Of a stretch of DNA of 64,000 bases, positions 6,806 through 16,726 are shown in pieces; the stretch's first letter is position 1; each line of letters begins with the position of its first letter. Position numbers and translations under genes: made by a program. The DNA comes from Pedobacter nutrimenti (GTDB lineage: Bacteria > Bacteroidota > Bacteroidia > Sphingobacteriales > Sphingobacteriaceae): contig NZ_QKLU01000003.1 of assembly GCF_003208655.1 (NCBI RefSeq), forward strand, positions 571,745 to 635,744, given 5' to 3'. Below the pieces are notes generated by a model, which was not told the origin of the DNA, ran no database searches, and was given only the letters and a program-made list of their open reading frames with translations.

Positions 6806-9112
6806 ATGTCTAACCGTTTCAAGTCCGCATTTTTCTTTTTTACATGTCTTATTACAGGTTTGTCCGGGGCCTATGCCCAACAGGTTAATCCTTCTCGTTA
6901 TAACCTGATTCCTTATCCCCAAAAGCTAGAGGAAAGAAAGGGAGAATTTGTAATTACAACGAAGACAATTCTTGTATTGCCTGAAACTAAAACGTTTTTT
7001 CAAACGGAAATACAACAACTACAAAGCCTTGTTAAAAGCAACACCGGGCAGGTCATGCCGGTGCAAACAAAAGCAGTAGCCGGGGCTATAGTCCTAAAAA
7101 AAAATGATCAGTTAAAAGGGGAGGAAGATTATACATTAGAGGTTAGTCCAAAAGGAATTGAAATTGCTGCCCGCAACCCTACAGGTATGTTCCGCGGAAT
7201 AGAAACTTTAAGGCAATTGATGCCTGTTGCAGTTGAAAATGGCGGGCTGAAAAAAATCGCCGTACCAGCGGTAAAGATTTTTGATCATCCGGCCTACAGC
7301 TGGAGGGGAATGCACCTGGATGTTTCCAGGCATTTCTTTTCTGTTGCTTATCTGAAAAAATTTATCAATCTGCTGGCCCTGTATAAAATGAATAAACTAC
7401 ACCTGCACCTGACCGATGACCAGGGCTGGAGAATAGAAATTAAAAAATATCCTTTGTTGACAGAAATGGGCGCCTGGCGTGAATTCAACAACCAGGATTC
7501 GGCTTGTATGAAAATGGCAATAGACAACCCCGATATGGCCATTGACCAAAGCCATGTGATCCATAAAAACGGAAAAACTTTGTACGGAGGCTTTTACACC
7601 CAGGCGCAAATGAAAGAGGTCATCGCTTATGCCCTGGAGCGTCATGTAGAGATTATCCCTGAAATTGATATGCCTGGCCATATGATGGCTGCAATTAAAG
7701 CCTATCCTTACCTGAGTTGTGAAGGCGGTTCTACCTGGGGACCTTTATTTAGTGAGCCCATTTGTCCTTGTAAGGAAAGCACCTTTCAATTTGCAGAAGA
7801 TGTGTTTTCAGAAATAGCAGCACTGTTTCCTTCAAAATATATGCATCTGGGTGCCGATGAAGTCGATAAAAGCAGCTGGAAAAAATCGGCTGAATGTGAA
7901 GCGGTCATGAAGGCAAACAACCTGAAGAGCGCTGAAGAACTGCAAAGTTATTTTGTAAAGCGGATGGAGAAGTTTTTTAATTCAAAAGGAAAAAAACTTA
8001 TTGGATGGGATGAAATTCTGGAAGGCGGGATCAGCCCGACAGCGATTCTGATGTATTGGAGAGGTTGGGTACCAGATGCACCGGTTAAAGCGGCAAGAAA
8101 TGGGAATCAGGTGATTATGACCCCGGGAGATCCTTTGTATTTTGACCGAATCCCAGACAGAAACTCCATAGCAGAGGTGTATCGTTTTAACCCGGTACCC
8201 AAAGGACTTGGCCAGGCAGATGCGAAATTTATTATTGGTGCCCAGGCAAACATATGGACCGAACATATTCCTTCTGAAAGAAGGGCCGATTTTATGTTTA
8301 TGCCCCGGATGACAGCTTTGGCAGAGGTATTATGGACACATCGTGCCAATGAAGACAGTTATTTTTCGAGATTGAAAGCCCAGTACAAAAGACTTGATCT
8401 GTTAAAGGTCAATTACCGTTTGCCCGACCTGAGCGGATTTACTGATGATAACGTTCTGGCGGGAAAAACCCTGTTGAAAATTGAAAAACCACTTGCCGAT
8501 ATGACCATTAGGTATACCAGTAACGGAACTGTTCCAAACCTACAGTCTGCTGAACTGTCTTATCCATACCTTGTTCCTGGGCCAGGTACTTTAAAAATAG
8601 CCGCATTTAGTCCTGGGGGAAGCCGTACGGATATTTATACCCTGAACTATAAACAGCAAAGTTTCTTTAAACCTGTACAGGAGAAAGATTTAAAAAGCGG
8701 GCTGCATCTGGATTTTTACAATGCGAGCATTAAAGGGGTAACCAATCTTCCGGCCAAGCCTGATCGTGTACTGACGGTACCTAATGTAATTATACCTGAT
8801 GGTCTGGAAACCGGAGGTAAAGCTTTTGGTGCAAAACTAAGCGGTTATATTGAGGTTCCGCAAACCAGTGTCTACAGTTTTTTCCTGACTGCAGATGATG
8901 GGGCCAACCTGTATATAGAAGGCGAAAAAGTAGTGGACAACGATGGTTGGCATGCCCCCTTGCAGAAAAGTGGTCAAATTGCTTTACAGAAAGGCCTGCA
9001 CCCTATAGAAGTGAAATTTGTAGAGGGTGGCGGTGGTTATACCCTTAAGTTGGAGTATAGTGTCAACGGTGGGAAAATACAAGCCATTCCGGACCATTGG
9101 TTTAAAAAGTAA
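6806..9112 (+). CDS. Beta-N-acetylhexosaminidase, GH20, with C-terminal PA14 domain
   Basis: An exported glycoside hydrolase of 768 residues that removes terminal GlcNAc or GalNAc from chitin oligomers, glycans or peptidoglycan fragments. In order: signal peptide 1-25; GH20b fold about 30-155; catalytic barrel about 160-505, with LHLTDDQGWRIEIKKYP at 199-215 and the catalytic Asp351-Glu352 in HLGADEV (substrate-assisted mechanism); a chitobiase C-like beta segment about 520-625; then a PA14 domain about 640-765, recognised by YSFFLTADDGANLYIEG and DNDGWHA. PA14 should bind carbohydrate. No SusCD pair adjoins it, so it acts as a stand-alone periplasmic or surface enzyme. Confidence 0.95.
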   Translation: MSNRFKSAFFFFTCLITGLSGAYAQQVNPSRYNLIPYPQKLEERKGEFVITTKTILVLPETKTFFQTEIQQLQSLVKSNTGQVMPVQTKAVAGAIVLKKNDQLKGEEDYTLEVSPKGIEIAARNPTGMFRGIETLRQLMPVAVENGGLKKIAVPAVKIFDHPAYSWRGMHLDVSRHFFSVAYLKKFINLLALYKMNKLHLHLTDDQGWRIEIKKYPLLTEMGAWREFNNQDSACMKMAIDNPDMAIDQSHVIHKNGKTLYGGFYTQAQMKEVIAYALERHVEIIPEIDMPGHMMAAIKAYPYLSCEGGSTWGPLFSEPICPCKESTFQFAEDVFSEIAALFPSKYMHLGADEVDKSSWKKSAECEAVMKANNLKSAEELQSYFVKRMEKFFNSKGKKLIGWDEILEGGISPTAILMYWRGWVPDAPVKAARNGNQVIMTPGDPLYFDRIPDRNSIAEVYRFNPVPKGLGQADAKFIIGAQANIWTEHIPSERRADFMFMPRMTALAEVLWTHRANEDSYFSRLKAQYKRLDLLKVNYRLPDLSGFTDDNVLAGKTLLKIEKPLADMTIRYTSNGTVPNLQSAELSYPYLVPGPGTLKIAAFSPGGSRTDIYTLNYKQQSFFKPVQEKDLKSGLHLDFYNASIKGVTNLPAKPDRVLTVPNVIIPDGLETGGKAFGAKLSGYIEVPQTSVYSFFLTADDGANLYIEGEKVVDNDGWHAPLQKSGQIALQKGLHPIEVKFVEGGGGYTLKLEYSVNGGKIQAIPDHWFKK

Positions 9113-9195
9113 CATCTTGATGGAATTTATTAATTGTTAGTGATTTATACGTAAATTGAAAAATAAATTTATCCCTTAACCTAACCTTTATCTGT

Positions 9196-9579
9196 ATGAA
9201 ATTGATTTCCAAAATTCTGCCTGTGCTGGCTTTAGCCGCCATTTCTGTTTCCCTTGTAAGTTTTACCCCTGTAAAAAAAGCAGAAAGGCTACTGCATGCT
9301 ACATCAAAAAATGTGCTTGATGAAAGTATTAATGTGTATTCCAGTGACATCACAGGTGCAAATGATGTATTGATCAGGTTCGAAAGGACCGGACCTGAAG
9401 CGGGTCAGGGTGATGTGACCATTACCTATACCGTACGCTTTAACCAGGGAACCATACACGAAGGTTCAAATACCTATACCAAAGTAATGAGTGCCGGTGA
9501 AACAAGTTCAATAGAGCATGTTCAGGGCCCTAATCCTACGGGTGATGCTGAGGTTACGAGTTATAGCTGGACCTACTAA
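9196..9579 (+). CDS. Hypothetical exported protein
   Basis: A 127-residue protein with a signal peptide (about 24 residues, MKLISKILPVLALAAISVSL then SFTP). The mature part is Ser/Thr/Gly-rich with beta-strand character (DVTITYTVRFNQG) and ends SYSWTY. No domain recognised. A strong bidirectional terminator follows the stop at once, so it is a one-gene transcript about 80 bp downstream of the GH20 gene. Confidence 0.6.
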   Translation: MKLISKILPVLALAAISVSLVSFTPVKKAERLLHATSKNVLDESINVYSSDITGANDVLIRFERTGPEAGQGDVTITYTVRFNQGTIHEGSNTYTKVMSAGETSSIEHVQGPNPTGDAEVTSYSWTY

Positions 9580-9583
9580 AAAG

Positions 9584-9610
9584 AAAAAGGAGCCTCAGGG
9601 CTCCTTTTTT
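9584..9610. terminator. Bidirectional rho-independent terminator
   Basis: Perfect 11 bp stem (AAAAAGGAGCC / GGCTCCTTTTT) with a TCAG loop and a T run on each strand. It lies between two convergent genes, and its right half contains the 3' end and stop of the minus-strand gene. Confidence 0.92.
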
Positions 9611-10788
9611 AATGGAACAGTATTGCCTGTTAACCTTTTGTTATTGATGTAAACAGAAGACTTATTGAGTTCTATACAGTATTGGGTAACCCATTCTCCA
9701 GCGTCGTCTACATATAAAATGTTAGGTTTGTTTTGCTGGTTAATGGTGCCGTCTTCTAACCATTTGGTGATCTGTTTTTTCAGGACCTTATTGGCAGAAC
9801 GGGCATGACTGATAATGCTTTTATGTCTGGAAAGTACATTGGTTAACAACAGTGCCCCATCAAAAAGAGGATTGGGCTGATCGGATTCAAAGGCATTGCA
9901 CACCATGGCTGCTTCTTTTGCACTTTGGGTAAGTTGCCAATCCAGGCGGACCAGGTCATTGGGGTTCAACTGGGTTTTCAGGCCAGTAAAAAATACAGTT
10001 TCGGTTAGGATCAGTTTATTAAGGTTGTTGGTCGCTGCATAAGCCCTTTTGAAATTCAGCATCAAATCAGAACGCTCTGTCATGGAGTTGATCACAATTC
10101 CGGGGTCTGAAAATTTTGGGCTTTCAAAAGCCAGCAATACTTTGCCCGAAAGTTCATTAATGGTAATGTCTTCCAGTTTTTTATTTCCTGCAACAAAAAC
10201 GTGTTCTTTTCCCAATGCAGCAATGACCTTTTTTGCCAGCGTTTCTACCGCAATTTCCTTAGGGCAAAAATGGCTAAATGAAAAGATCAGGAATTCAGAA
10301 GGGTTTTGCTGCAAAAAGTTTTTGCTGGCAGCTAAAACAGGCAATAGTTTTTCACCATAACCACCACCAATGGCATCTTCCATGCAATCCGAAGAACTGT
10401 GTTTAAGGTAAAGAGTATCTTTTAACACACCAGGGCGCAAATCGAACATCCGGATGCCCGCTTTCATTTGTTTTTCAATGCTCAAAGACTGGGTTAGGGT
10501 ATTGCATTTGTTGATGGTGCCTTTCTGACTGCCACCTGTTGCGGTGAGTACCGACATCCCCGCATCATGGGAGCCTGGAATTACAATATCTTTGAGGGTC
10601 AGCTGTCCTTTTTCGGGCAAGAGTTCATTCCCTATCCAACGGGAAAGATCGTTACTGTTTACATCGGGGAGCACTGTTTTTACAGAGTTTTGGGCATTTG
10701 CTGTATTGAAGAACAGGAAAATTCCCATTATTGCCGGGTTAAAAATGGTTTTAAAAGATATGTTAGTGGTGTTTTTTACTGGGCCCAT
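9595..10788 (-). CDS. PI-PLC-like phosphodiesterase (X-domain), exported
   Basis: A 397-residue protein of the PLC-like phosphodiesterase superfamily (TIM barrel). Two signature blocks are visible: IVIPGSHDAGM, with the first catalytic-type histidine (His74), and GIRMFDLRPG followed by LYLKHSSSD, with the second (His130). The N terminus carries a signal peptide after a long polar stretch (FNPAIMGIFLFFNTANAQ), so Met21 is an alternative start. Bacterial relatives cleave phosphatidylinositol or related lipids; the substrate here is unknown. Its stop codon sits inside the shared terminator. Confidence 0.8.
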   Translation of the reverse strand: MGPVKNTTNISFKTIFNPAIMGIFLFFNTANAQNSVKTVLPDVNSNDLSRWIGNELLPEKGQLTLKDIVIPGSHDAGMSVLTATGGSQKGTINKCNTLTQSLSIEKQMKAGIRMFDLRPGVLKDTLYLKHSSSDCMEDAIGGGYGEKLLPVLAASKNFLQQNPSEFLIFSFSHFCPKEIAVETLAKKVIAALGKEHVFVAGNKKLEDITINELSGKVLLAFESPKFSDPGIVINSMTERSDLMLNFKRAYAATNNLNKLILTETVFFTGLKTQLNPNDLVRLDWQLTQSAKEAAMVCNAFESDQPNPLFDGALLLTNVLSRHKSIISHARSANKVLKKQITKWLEDGTINQQNKPNILYVDDAGEWVTQYCIELNKSSVYINNKRLTGNTVPLKKEP

Positions 10789-10933
10789 GTATGCTTTACT
10801 GTATTTTCGTTTTTAGCAAAGATAAAAAATCCCCGCTGAACAGCTATTGAACGAAAGTTTTAGTCATTAATTTTAGCAATATGTGAAAATTTGTATTTTC
10901 ACGCTTAAAATCACTGCCTGCTTATTCTGCCTT

Positions 10934-12361
10934 ATGAAATACTTTTTACGTTTTTTTTTAGTGATCAGTTTGTTTTGTCCGGTGTTACTGAAAGGACAAG
11001 ATGCCCATTACTGGTCTTCTAATTTTTCGCCGGCTGGCTTTTTGACCCCGGGCGCTGCCATTGCAAATACATTGGACAGCGGAGTGGTTTACCTGAACCC
11101 TGCTGTGATGGCCTGGTCTAATAAAACGGCAACCTCTATATCGTCCAATATATACCGTTTTGAACGGATCAATATTAAAAATGCGGTGGGCGAAAAGAAA
11201 AGTTTAAATGCCAACAACACGAAAATTGTTCCACAGATAGCCTCAAAGACCTTTAAATTGAATAAAGAAGACCCTTTGACCATAGGAATTGCGCTGATCC
11301 AAAACCCAATGCAGGACTTTACCGCTTCTCAGCGTTCTGATAAAATAGCCAATGTGCTGGATGACAGTTACAGTCCGGGGGCAGAATCTTTTATCGGGCA
11401 AATTAATGGTCAAAGTAAAGTGACAGAAACCTATGCGCAAATCAGTGCAGGTAAAAGGTTAACCGACCGTCTGGCTGTGGGCATTACTGCAGAAGGAACT
11501 TTAAGAAAGGTTTTTTTGAGTAATAGACTAACTTCCAGGGCTTTATATAATACGAAATCCGACCCTGATATTGCTTTTCCACCTATAGCCAGAAATGAAG
11601 CCTTTTCACAAATAGAATATACCCATGTAGGGCTGCGTTTTAAGTTCGGACTGGCTTATGATTATGGTAAACACCATGCCGGTTTGCTGATCAGCAGCCC
11701 TTTGGCAAAACTGTATAGTAAAGGGACTTACATTAGTGATGTTGACTTTTCGAACCTGGTTATAGAGGGTACAACATTTAACCTGTTGGCCAGTACCCGG
11801 CAAACAGGGTTAAAAGCCACCTGGAAAATGCCCCTGAGTATTGCCGGAGGTTATGCTTATGATTATGATAAGGGCCAAATTTACATCGCAGCTGAATTTT
11901 TTAATTCTTTAAACCCGTATTCTATTTTAAAACCCGATGATGCCGACTTTGTCAAAACAGGGACCGCACCCACTGGAGCCAATACCGGGTCGCTGAATGT
12001 ATTGGACGACCGGAAAAGTGTGTTGAATATAGGGATTGGTTACAGCCGGAAAATGAATGATGTTTTTACCCTGATGTCCTCCATCCGGACCGACTTTAAC
12101 TATTTGAATACGAAAACATCTGAAGACGGACATATTGCTCTTTGGGATAATTATCATGCCCAGATTGGTGGGAATTTTAAACGCAGAAAGTTTAATTTAA
12201 GAGCCGGAATACTGTTTTCATATGGCAGGACAGGTAATTATGTACAGCCCGCCAATTTTGACAATGCTTCGGATCAGAACTTTTTAACCGGTGTTCCCGG
12301 AACAGTTCCGGCCAGACATTTTGGAACAGGCCTGCTACTGGCTTATGTGCATAATTTTTAA
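10934..12361 (+). CDS. FadL/OmpP1-like outer membrane transport protein
   Basis: A 475-residue exported barrel. The ATG at 10934 gives a clean signal peptide (MKYFLRFFLVISLFCPVLLK, cut after GQ); an upstream GTG at 10883 would add 17 unneeded residues. The start of the mature part, HYWSSNFSPAGFLTPGAAIA then DSGVVYLNPAVMAW, fits the FadL family, where an N-terminal hatch precedes the barrel and Asn-Pro is conserved. Alternating strands continue to the end LLAYVHNF, with a terminal aromatic. It should pass hydrophobic molecules across the outer membrane. The subfamily is uncertain. Confidence 0.68.
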   Translation: MKYFLRFFLVISLFCPVLLKGQDAHYWSSNFSPAGFLTPGAAIANTLDSGVVYLNPAVMAWSNKTATSISSNIYRFERINIKNAVGEKKSLNANNTKIVPQIASKTFKLNKEDPLTIGIALIQNPMQDFTASQRSDKIANVLDDSYSPGAESFIGQINGQSKVTETYAQISAGKRLTDRLAVGITAEGTLRKVFLSNRLTSRALYNTKSDPDIAFPPIARNEAFSQIEYTHVGLRFKFGLAYDYGKHHAGLLISSPLAKLYSKGTYISDVDFSNLVIEGTTFNLLASTRQTGLKATWKMPLSIAGGYAYDYDKGQIYIAAEFFNSLNPYSILKPDDADFVKTGTAPTGANTGSLNVLDDRKSVLNIGIGYSRKMNDVFTLMSSIRTDFNYLNTKTSEDGHIALWDNYHAQIGGNFKRRKFNLRAGILFSYGRTGNYVQPANFDNASDQNFLTGVPGTVPARHFGTGLLLAYVHNF

Positions 12362-12444
12362 GGCGGCCATTTGTTAATTAAGAGTGACAACAAGTAAATG
12401 GAAAAAAATTCTATTTTTACGGCCATCTTGGTTAACCGCAATTC

Positions 12445-14772
12445 ATGAAACAAAAACTCCTCTTTTTCTTTTTTTACAGTTCCTTTTTTTTTACTACTGC
12501 CTTTGCCCAGCAACGATATACCTTAAGCGGTACTATACGGGATGCCTCTACCGGAGAAACCCTTATCGGGGCTACCGTGAAATTGCAAAATGCCAGTTCG
12601 ACTTTTGGAAAGGCCGCCAATGACTATGGATTTTATTCCATAAGCGGGGCACCAGGTGAATACAACATGACTGTAAGTTACGCCGGTTATCAAAGCCAGG
12701 TCCAAAAGATCAACCTGCAAGCCGATTTGAAAATGAACATCAGCCTGGAAGCCGCAAACTCTTTACAGGAGGTGGTCATCAGTGCTAAAGACCGTAAAAA
12801 CGATAACGTTAAAAGTGCACAAATGGGGCTTGAAAAACTAAACATGAAAGACCTGGACAATGTACCGGTACTGTTTGGGGAAAAGGATGTTTTGAAAACC
12901 ATTCAGCTGATGCCAGGTGTAAAATCAGGTGGAGAGGGCAATACCGGTTTTTTTGTCAGGGGTGGGGCTGCCGATCAGAACTTAATTCTTTTGGATGAAG
13001 CAACTGTATATAATTCTTCGCACTTGCTGGGTTTCTTTTCAACCTTTAATGCAGATGCCATAAAAGATGTCAGTTTATATAAAGGAGGAATGCCAGCCCA
13101 GTTTGGGGGGCGTTTATCTTCTGTACTAGATGTTAAAATGCAGGATGGGAACAGTAAAGAATTTGGGGTTGAAGGCGGTATAGGGTTGATTGCTTCAAGA
13201 GTAAAAGTAGAGGGACCGATTGTAAAAGATAAGGCCTCCTTTATGGTCAGTGCCAGACGGACTTACATAGACCTGTTGCTAAAGGCTTCTTCAGATTCTT
13301 CTCTGAACAGCAACACCCTTAATTTTTATGACATCAATGCCAAAGTGAATTACCGCTTTGACGATAAAAACACCCTTTACCTGTCTGGTTATTTCGGACA
13401 GGACAATATTGGGATTAAGGACCTGTTTTCAAATGACTGGGGCAACACCACTGCAACCATCCGCTGGAACCATGTCTTTAACAGCCGGTTGTTTTCCAAC
13501 ACTTCATTGATTTACAATAAATATCATTATGCGATAGAACTGGTCGATAAGGACAACAATGCCAGGGTCACCTCCCTAATCAGGGACTTCAACTTTAAAG
13601 AGGATATGCAGTATTTCAGCAACCGTCATATTATTCGTTTTGGTTTACAGGCTACCCACCACCGCATTGCACCATCGGACATTACTACAACAGGAAATTC
13701 GAGTATCAATAACCTGGCTGTAGAGAACCGTTATGGTCTTGAAATGGCGGCCTATGTGTCGGATGAATGGAAAATTACCGACCGCCTGGAGTTTCTTTAC
13801 GGCCTTAGGTTAAGCAGCTTTTCCTTGCTCGGACCAGGGGCCATTAATACTTACGATGCAAGCGGTCAGACCAGCAGCAGTTACCAGGCTGCAAAAGGGG
13901 AGTTCGTGAAAACTTATGTCTATGCAGAACCCCGTTTTTCGGCCAGCTATAGTCTAAATGAACAAAATTCCATTAAGGGATCCTATAACCGCAATACCCA
14001 AAACATACACATCCTGACCAACGCGAACACCAGTTCACCCACGGATCAGTATGTGATGAGCAGTAACAACATTAAACCAGAAATTTCAGATCAGGTGGCA
14101 TTGGGTTATTTTAAAAATGCACAGGATAATGCGTACGAATTTTCTGCAGAACTTTATTATAAGTGGTTGCAAAATCAAATTGATTATAAAAACGGGGCCC
14201 AGCTAATTGCAAATGCCGAGGTAGAATCGCAGCTTTTATATGGCAAAGGCAGGGCTTATGGTTTGGAGTTGTATGCAAAAAAAACCAAAGGGAAATTAAC
14301 CGGGTGGCTGAGTTATACACTTTCTAAAACGGAGCGCCGTTTTGAGGGCCTTAACAACGGGAACTATTTTCCTGCCAGACAAGACAGGACCCATGAACTT
14401 TCCCTGGTGGGCATTTATAATTTCAGCAAACGCTGGACTTTTTCGGCAAATTATATTTACAGCACCGGGAATGCGGTTACTTTTCCGGCCGGAAAATACA
14501 GTACCGGAGGTTTGACTACTTATTATTATACCGAAAGAAATGCAAGCAGGATGCCTTATACTTCCAGGCTGGACATCAGTGCTACTTTAAAAGCTAAAGA
14601 AACAAAAAAATACCAGTCGAGCTGGAGTTTTGGTTTGTACAATGCCCTGAACCGTAAAAATCCTTATGCCATTTCCTTTAGGGACAATAAACAAGATCCA
14701 AGCCGTACGGAGGCTGTACAAACAAGCTTGTTTGGAATAATCCCTTCGGTCACCTATAATTTCAAATTTTAA
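12445..14772 (+). CDS. TonB-dependent receptor with carboxypeptidase-like N-terminal domain
   Basis: Outer-membrane active transporter of 775 residues. Signal peptide 1-22; CarboxypepD_reg-like fold about 25-110 (YTLSGTIRDASTGETLIGAT); plug about 130-245 with GGEGNTGFFVRGGAADQNLI and a VSLYKGGMPAQFGGRLSSVL segment; then the 22-strand barrel ending FGIIPSVTYNFKF. It lacks an STN domain, so it should not signal to a FecR. The DUF4249 lipoprotein gene follows 5 bp downstream, a standard partnership in Bacteroidetes. Substrate unknown. Confidence 0.93.
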   Translation: MKQKLLFFFFYSSFFFTTAFAQQRYTLSGTIRDASTGETLIGATVKLQNASSTFGKAANDYGFYSISGAPGEYNMTVSYAGYQSQVQKINLQADLKMNISLEAANSLQEVVISAKDRKNDNVKSAQMGLEKLNMKDLDNVPVLFGEKDVLKTIQLMPGVKSGGEGNTGFFVRGGAADQNLILLDEATVYNSSHLLGFFSTFNADAIKDVSLYKGGMPAQFGGRLSSVLDVKMQDGNSKEFGVEGGIGLIASRVKVEGPIVKDKASFMVSARRTYIDLLLKASSDSSLNSNTLNFYDINAKVNYRFDDKNTLYLSGYFGQDNIGIKDLFSNDWGNTTATIRWNHVFNSRLFSNTSLIYNKYHYAIELVDKDNNARVTSLIRDFNFKEDMQYFSNRHIIRFGLQATHHRIAPSDITTTGNSSINNLAVENRYGLEMAAYVSDEWKITDRLEFLYGLRLSSFSLLGPGAINTYDASGQTSSSYQAAKGEFVKTYVYAEPRFSASYSLNEQNSIKGSYNRNTQNIHILTNANTSSPTDQYVMSSNNIKPEISDQVALGYFKNAQDNAYEFSAELYYKWLQNQIDYKNGAQLIANAEVESQLLYGKGRAYGLELYAKKTKGKLTGWLSYTLSKTERRFEGLNNGNYFPARQDRTHELSLVGIYNFSKRWTFSANYIYSTGNAVTFPAGKYSTGGLTTYYYTERNASRMPYTSRLDISATLKAKETKKYQSSWSFGLYNALNRKNPYAISFRDNKQDPSRTEAVQTSLFGIIPSVTYNFKF

Positions 14773-14777
14773 GCATT

Positions 14778-15587
14778 ATGATCAAGAGACTTTTATACAT
14801 CGGCATACTGACGGCGACAGGACTGTTTTTTTCATCCTGTGAAAAAGTAATTGACGTACACTTGGATACTGCACCAAATCAGATCGTTATAGAAGGAAAT
14901 ATTACCGATCAGAATGAAGTTCAGAGTATCCGGATCAGTCAATCGGTTCCCTACACAGATCCGAGTATTTATCCTGCTGTTAAAGGCGCTTTAGTTACAG
15001 TGACAGACAATATTGGTAATTCCTGGACGTTTACAGAGAAACAGCCGGGAAGTTATTCTTTTGGACCTTTTAAAGGAATTACCGGCCGGACCTACTCCCT
15101 GAAAGTAATTTTAAATGATAAAACATATACGGCCAGTTCTCTGATGCCTGTACGTGTTCCTATGGATTCCTTAAGTTTAAAAGTGATTACTTTTGGAGGA
15201 AAGGACCTTAAACAGGTACAGGTGCATTACAAAGATCCTGCAGGAATGGAAAATCAGTACCGTTGGGTGATGAGGATCAATGGGGTACAAACCAAAAGGG
15301 TATTCGTAGCCAATGACCGTTTTACCAACGGAAATATCGTTGCAGATGTGCTGTATTACAGCAAAGATGACGATAATAAGGAACTGGTGAGCGGTGACCA
15401 GGTGCAGGTAGAAATGCAATGCATAGATAAAAGCATATTTACCTACTGGTTTACCCTTAGTGAGCAGACTAAAAATGGTCCGGGAGGAGGCGTGACCCCA
15501 GCAAACCCGCCTTCTAATATTAATAATAATGCTTTGGGTTATTTTAGTGCACACACTACCCAAAGCCTGGCATATATGGTTAGATAG
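14778..15587 (+). CDS. DUF4249 lipoprotein, partner of the TonB receptor
   Basis: A 269-residue lipoprotein: signal with lipobox ending FFSSC (Cys21), then EKVIDVHLDTAPNQIVIEGN, the usual DUF4249 opening, and an immunoglobulin-like region with VKGALVTVTDN. It should sit in the outer membrane and may cap the receptor encoded 5 bp upstream, much as SusD does for SusC, but this role is inferred from gene pairing only. The mature C terminus is rich in Pro, Asn and Gly. Confidence 0.88.
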   Translation: MIKRLLYIGILTATGLFFSSCEKVIDVHLDTAPNQIVIEGNITDQNEVQSIRISQSVPYTDPSIYPAVKGALVTVTDNIGNSWTFTEKQPGSYSFGPFKGITGRTYSLKVILNDKTYTASSLMPVRVPMDSLSLKVITFGGKDLKQVQVHYKDPAGMENQYRWVMRINGVQTKRVFVANDRFTNGNIVADVLYYSKDDDNKELVSGDQVQVEMQCIDKSIFTYWFTLSEQTKNGPGGGVTPANPPSNINNNALGYFSAHTTQSLAYMVR

Positions 15588-15601
15588 TAATTTGAAATCA
15601 G

Positions 15602-16096
15602 ATGAATAATTATTACAGGAAAGGCGCAATGGGTGCATTGCTGGATGAATATGAAAAAGCGGTTGAGGAGTTTAAAACCGTTGTTTCGGGGATATCGACC
15701 GAAGAATTGTTAAACATAAAAGTAAAAAATGACAGTACAGCTTCCGGTTTGTGGTCACTTCAGGAAATACTGGCGCATGTGGTCAGTTCGGGTTATTCCT
15801 ATTGTGTATATATTATAGGTAGCAGGGGGGTGGTAATAGAACGTCCCGAACGTCAGCTCCGGTCTTCTGCCAAAGAATACCTGAAAGATATTAATGAAAT
15901 GTTTAAATACAGCTGTGGCCACCTAAGCCTTTTTGGGGAAGATGAGCTGGAAGAAACAGATCCTTCAAAAAAAATCCTGACCAGCTGGGGCCAGGTCTAT
16001 GATATAGAACAAATGATGGAACATGCTATTGTTCACATTCTTCGTCACCGCCGGCACGTGGTCAGGTTATTGTCGGCGAACCGCGGGGAAAGTTAA
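15602..16096 (+). CDS. DinB-like four-helix protein
   Basis: A 164-residue cytoplasmic protein with the DinB/YfiT helical-bundle look. SLQEILAHVVSSG and MMEHAIVHILRHRRHVVRL place histidines (LAH, MEH, ILRHRRH) where this superfamily binds a divalent metal. The sequence between is poorly conserved, so the enzyme type (thiol transferase, maleylpyruvate isomerase-like or other) cannot be given. It starts 14 bp after the DUF4249 stop and ends at a strong terminator, so it may share that operon. Met10 is an alternative start. Confidence 0.72.
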   Translation: MNNYYRKGAMGALLDEYEKAVEEFKTVVSGISTEELLNIKVKNDSTASGLWSLQEILAHVVSSGYSYCVYIIGSRGVVIERPERQLRSSAKEYLKDINEMFKYSCGHLSLFGEDELEETDPSKKILTSWGQVYDIEQMMEHAIVHILRHRRHVVRLLSANRGES

Positions 16097-16098
16097 AA

Positions 16099-16127
16099 AC
16101 AAAGCCCTGGTTTTGCCAGGGCTTTGT
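16099..16127. terminator. Rho-independent terminator
   Basis: Perfect 12 bp stem ACAAAGCCCTGG / CCAGGGCTTTGT with a 5-base loop, directly after the DinB-like stop and 19 bp before the end of the convergent gene. It can act on both strands, although the T runs are short. Confidence 0.85.
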
Positions 16128-16146
16128 GGTTATTGTGATTTGTATT

Positions 16147-16518
16147 TTACCATTCAATAGGGGTATTTCCATTAGAAGAATAAACGAAATACCAGACATT
16201 GGCAGAGCCTGTTGCTGCATCAATACTCACAGAGAAATTATTATAACCCTGATAAGGATTATAATCGGTTCTAACCACGACAACACTCGTGCCCTGACCA
16301 GATACAATGGTTCCGCCGGCTACTGTCCAGGTACCATCTACATCAGAAGTAAAGGTGTATTCTGTAGAAGGATACAATGGGTTATAGCCAGGCCCGTTGA
16401 TTTGAGGTTTGGCAAAAGCCAGTTTAGCTGTTGAGGAATGGTTTTCTGTAGCATCAGAGCTTTTAACGTATACCAGTGCAAGTAAAAAGAAAGACAGGGT
16501 TAAGAGTGTTTTTTTCAT
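16147..16518 (-). CDS. Hypothetical exported protein with Ig/PKD-like strands
   Basis: A 123-residue protein with signal peptide MKKTLLTLSFFLLALVYVKS. The mature part includes YTFTSDVDGTWTVAGGTIVSG and GYNNFSVSIDAATGSANVW, a pattern like the PKD/Ig modules in which a short phrase is repeated as paired strands. It is monocistronic between a terminator and a divergent sigma gene. Function unknown. Confidence 0.6.
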   Translation of the reverse strand: MKKTLLTLSFFLLALVYVKSSDATENHSSTAKLAFAKPQINGPGYNPLYPSTEYTFTSDVDGTWTVAGGTIVSGQGTSVVVVRTDYNPYQGYNNFSVSIDAATGSANVWYFVYSSNGNTPIEW

Positions 16519-16726
16519 GAGATTGTTTTTTTATGAAAATTAAGCAGTTAATTGAACTCAATCTACTGATAAATTAGCGCATTTCCATGGGTAGAATTTT
16601 TTTATCCAAAATCCTGAACATTTTCTCAAAACAAAAGTTTTTTTATTTCTAAAATCTGATATAGCTTTACAAAGCCTGAGCTTCAGGAAATTATAGTTGT
16701 TTTTATATGCATTTAAAATATGTCCT

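Noticed and set aside
7397..8349. Minus-strand frames inside the GH20 gene
   Set aside because: They lie opposite conserved catalytic sequence and carry no recognisable motif.
12384..12623. 79-residue plus-strand frame before and across the TonB receptor start
   Set aside because: It is a shadow of the receptor gene; the receptor's signal peptide in the other frame is clear.
16697..16726. TTG start for the first sigma factor
   Set aside because: An ATG at 16727 is nearer the usual start of sigma-2; the extra ten residues add nothing known.
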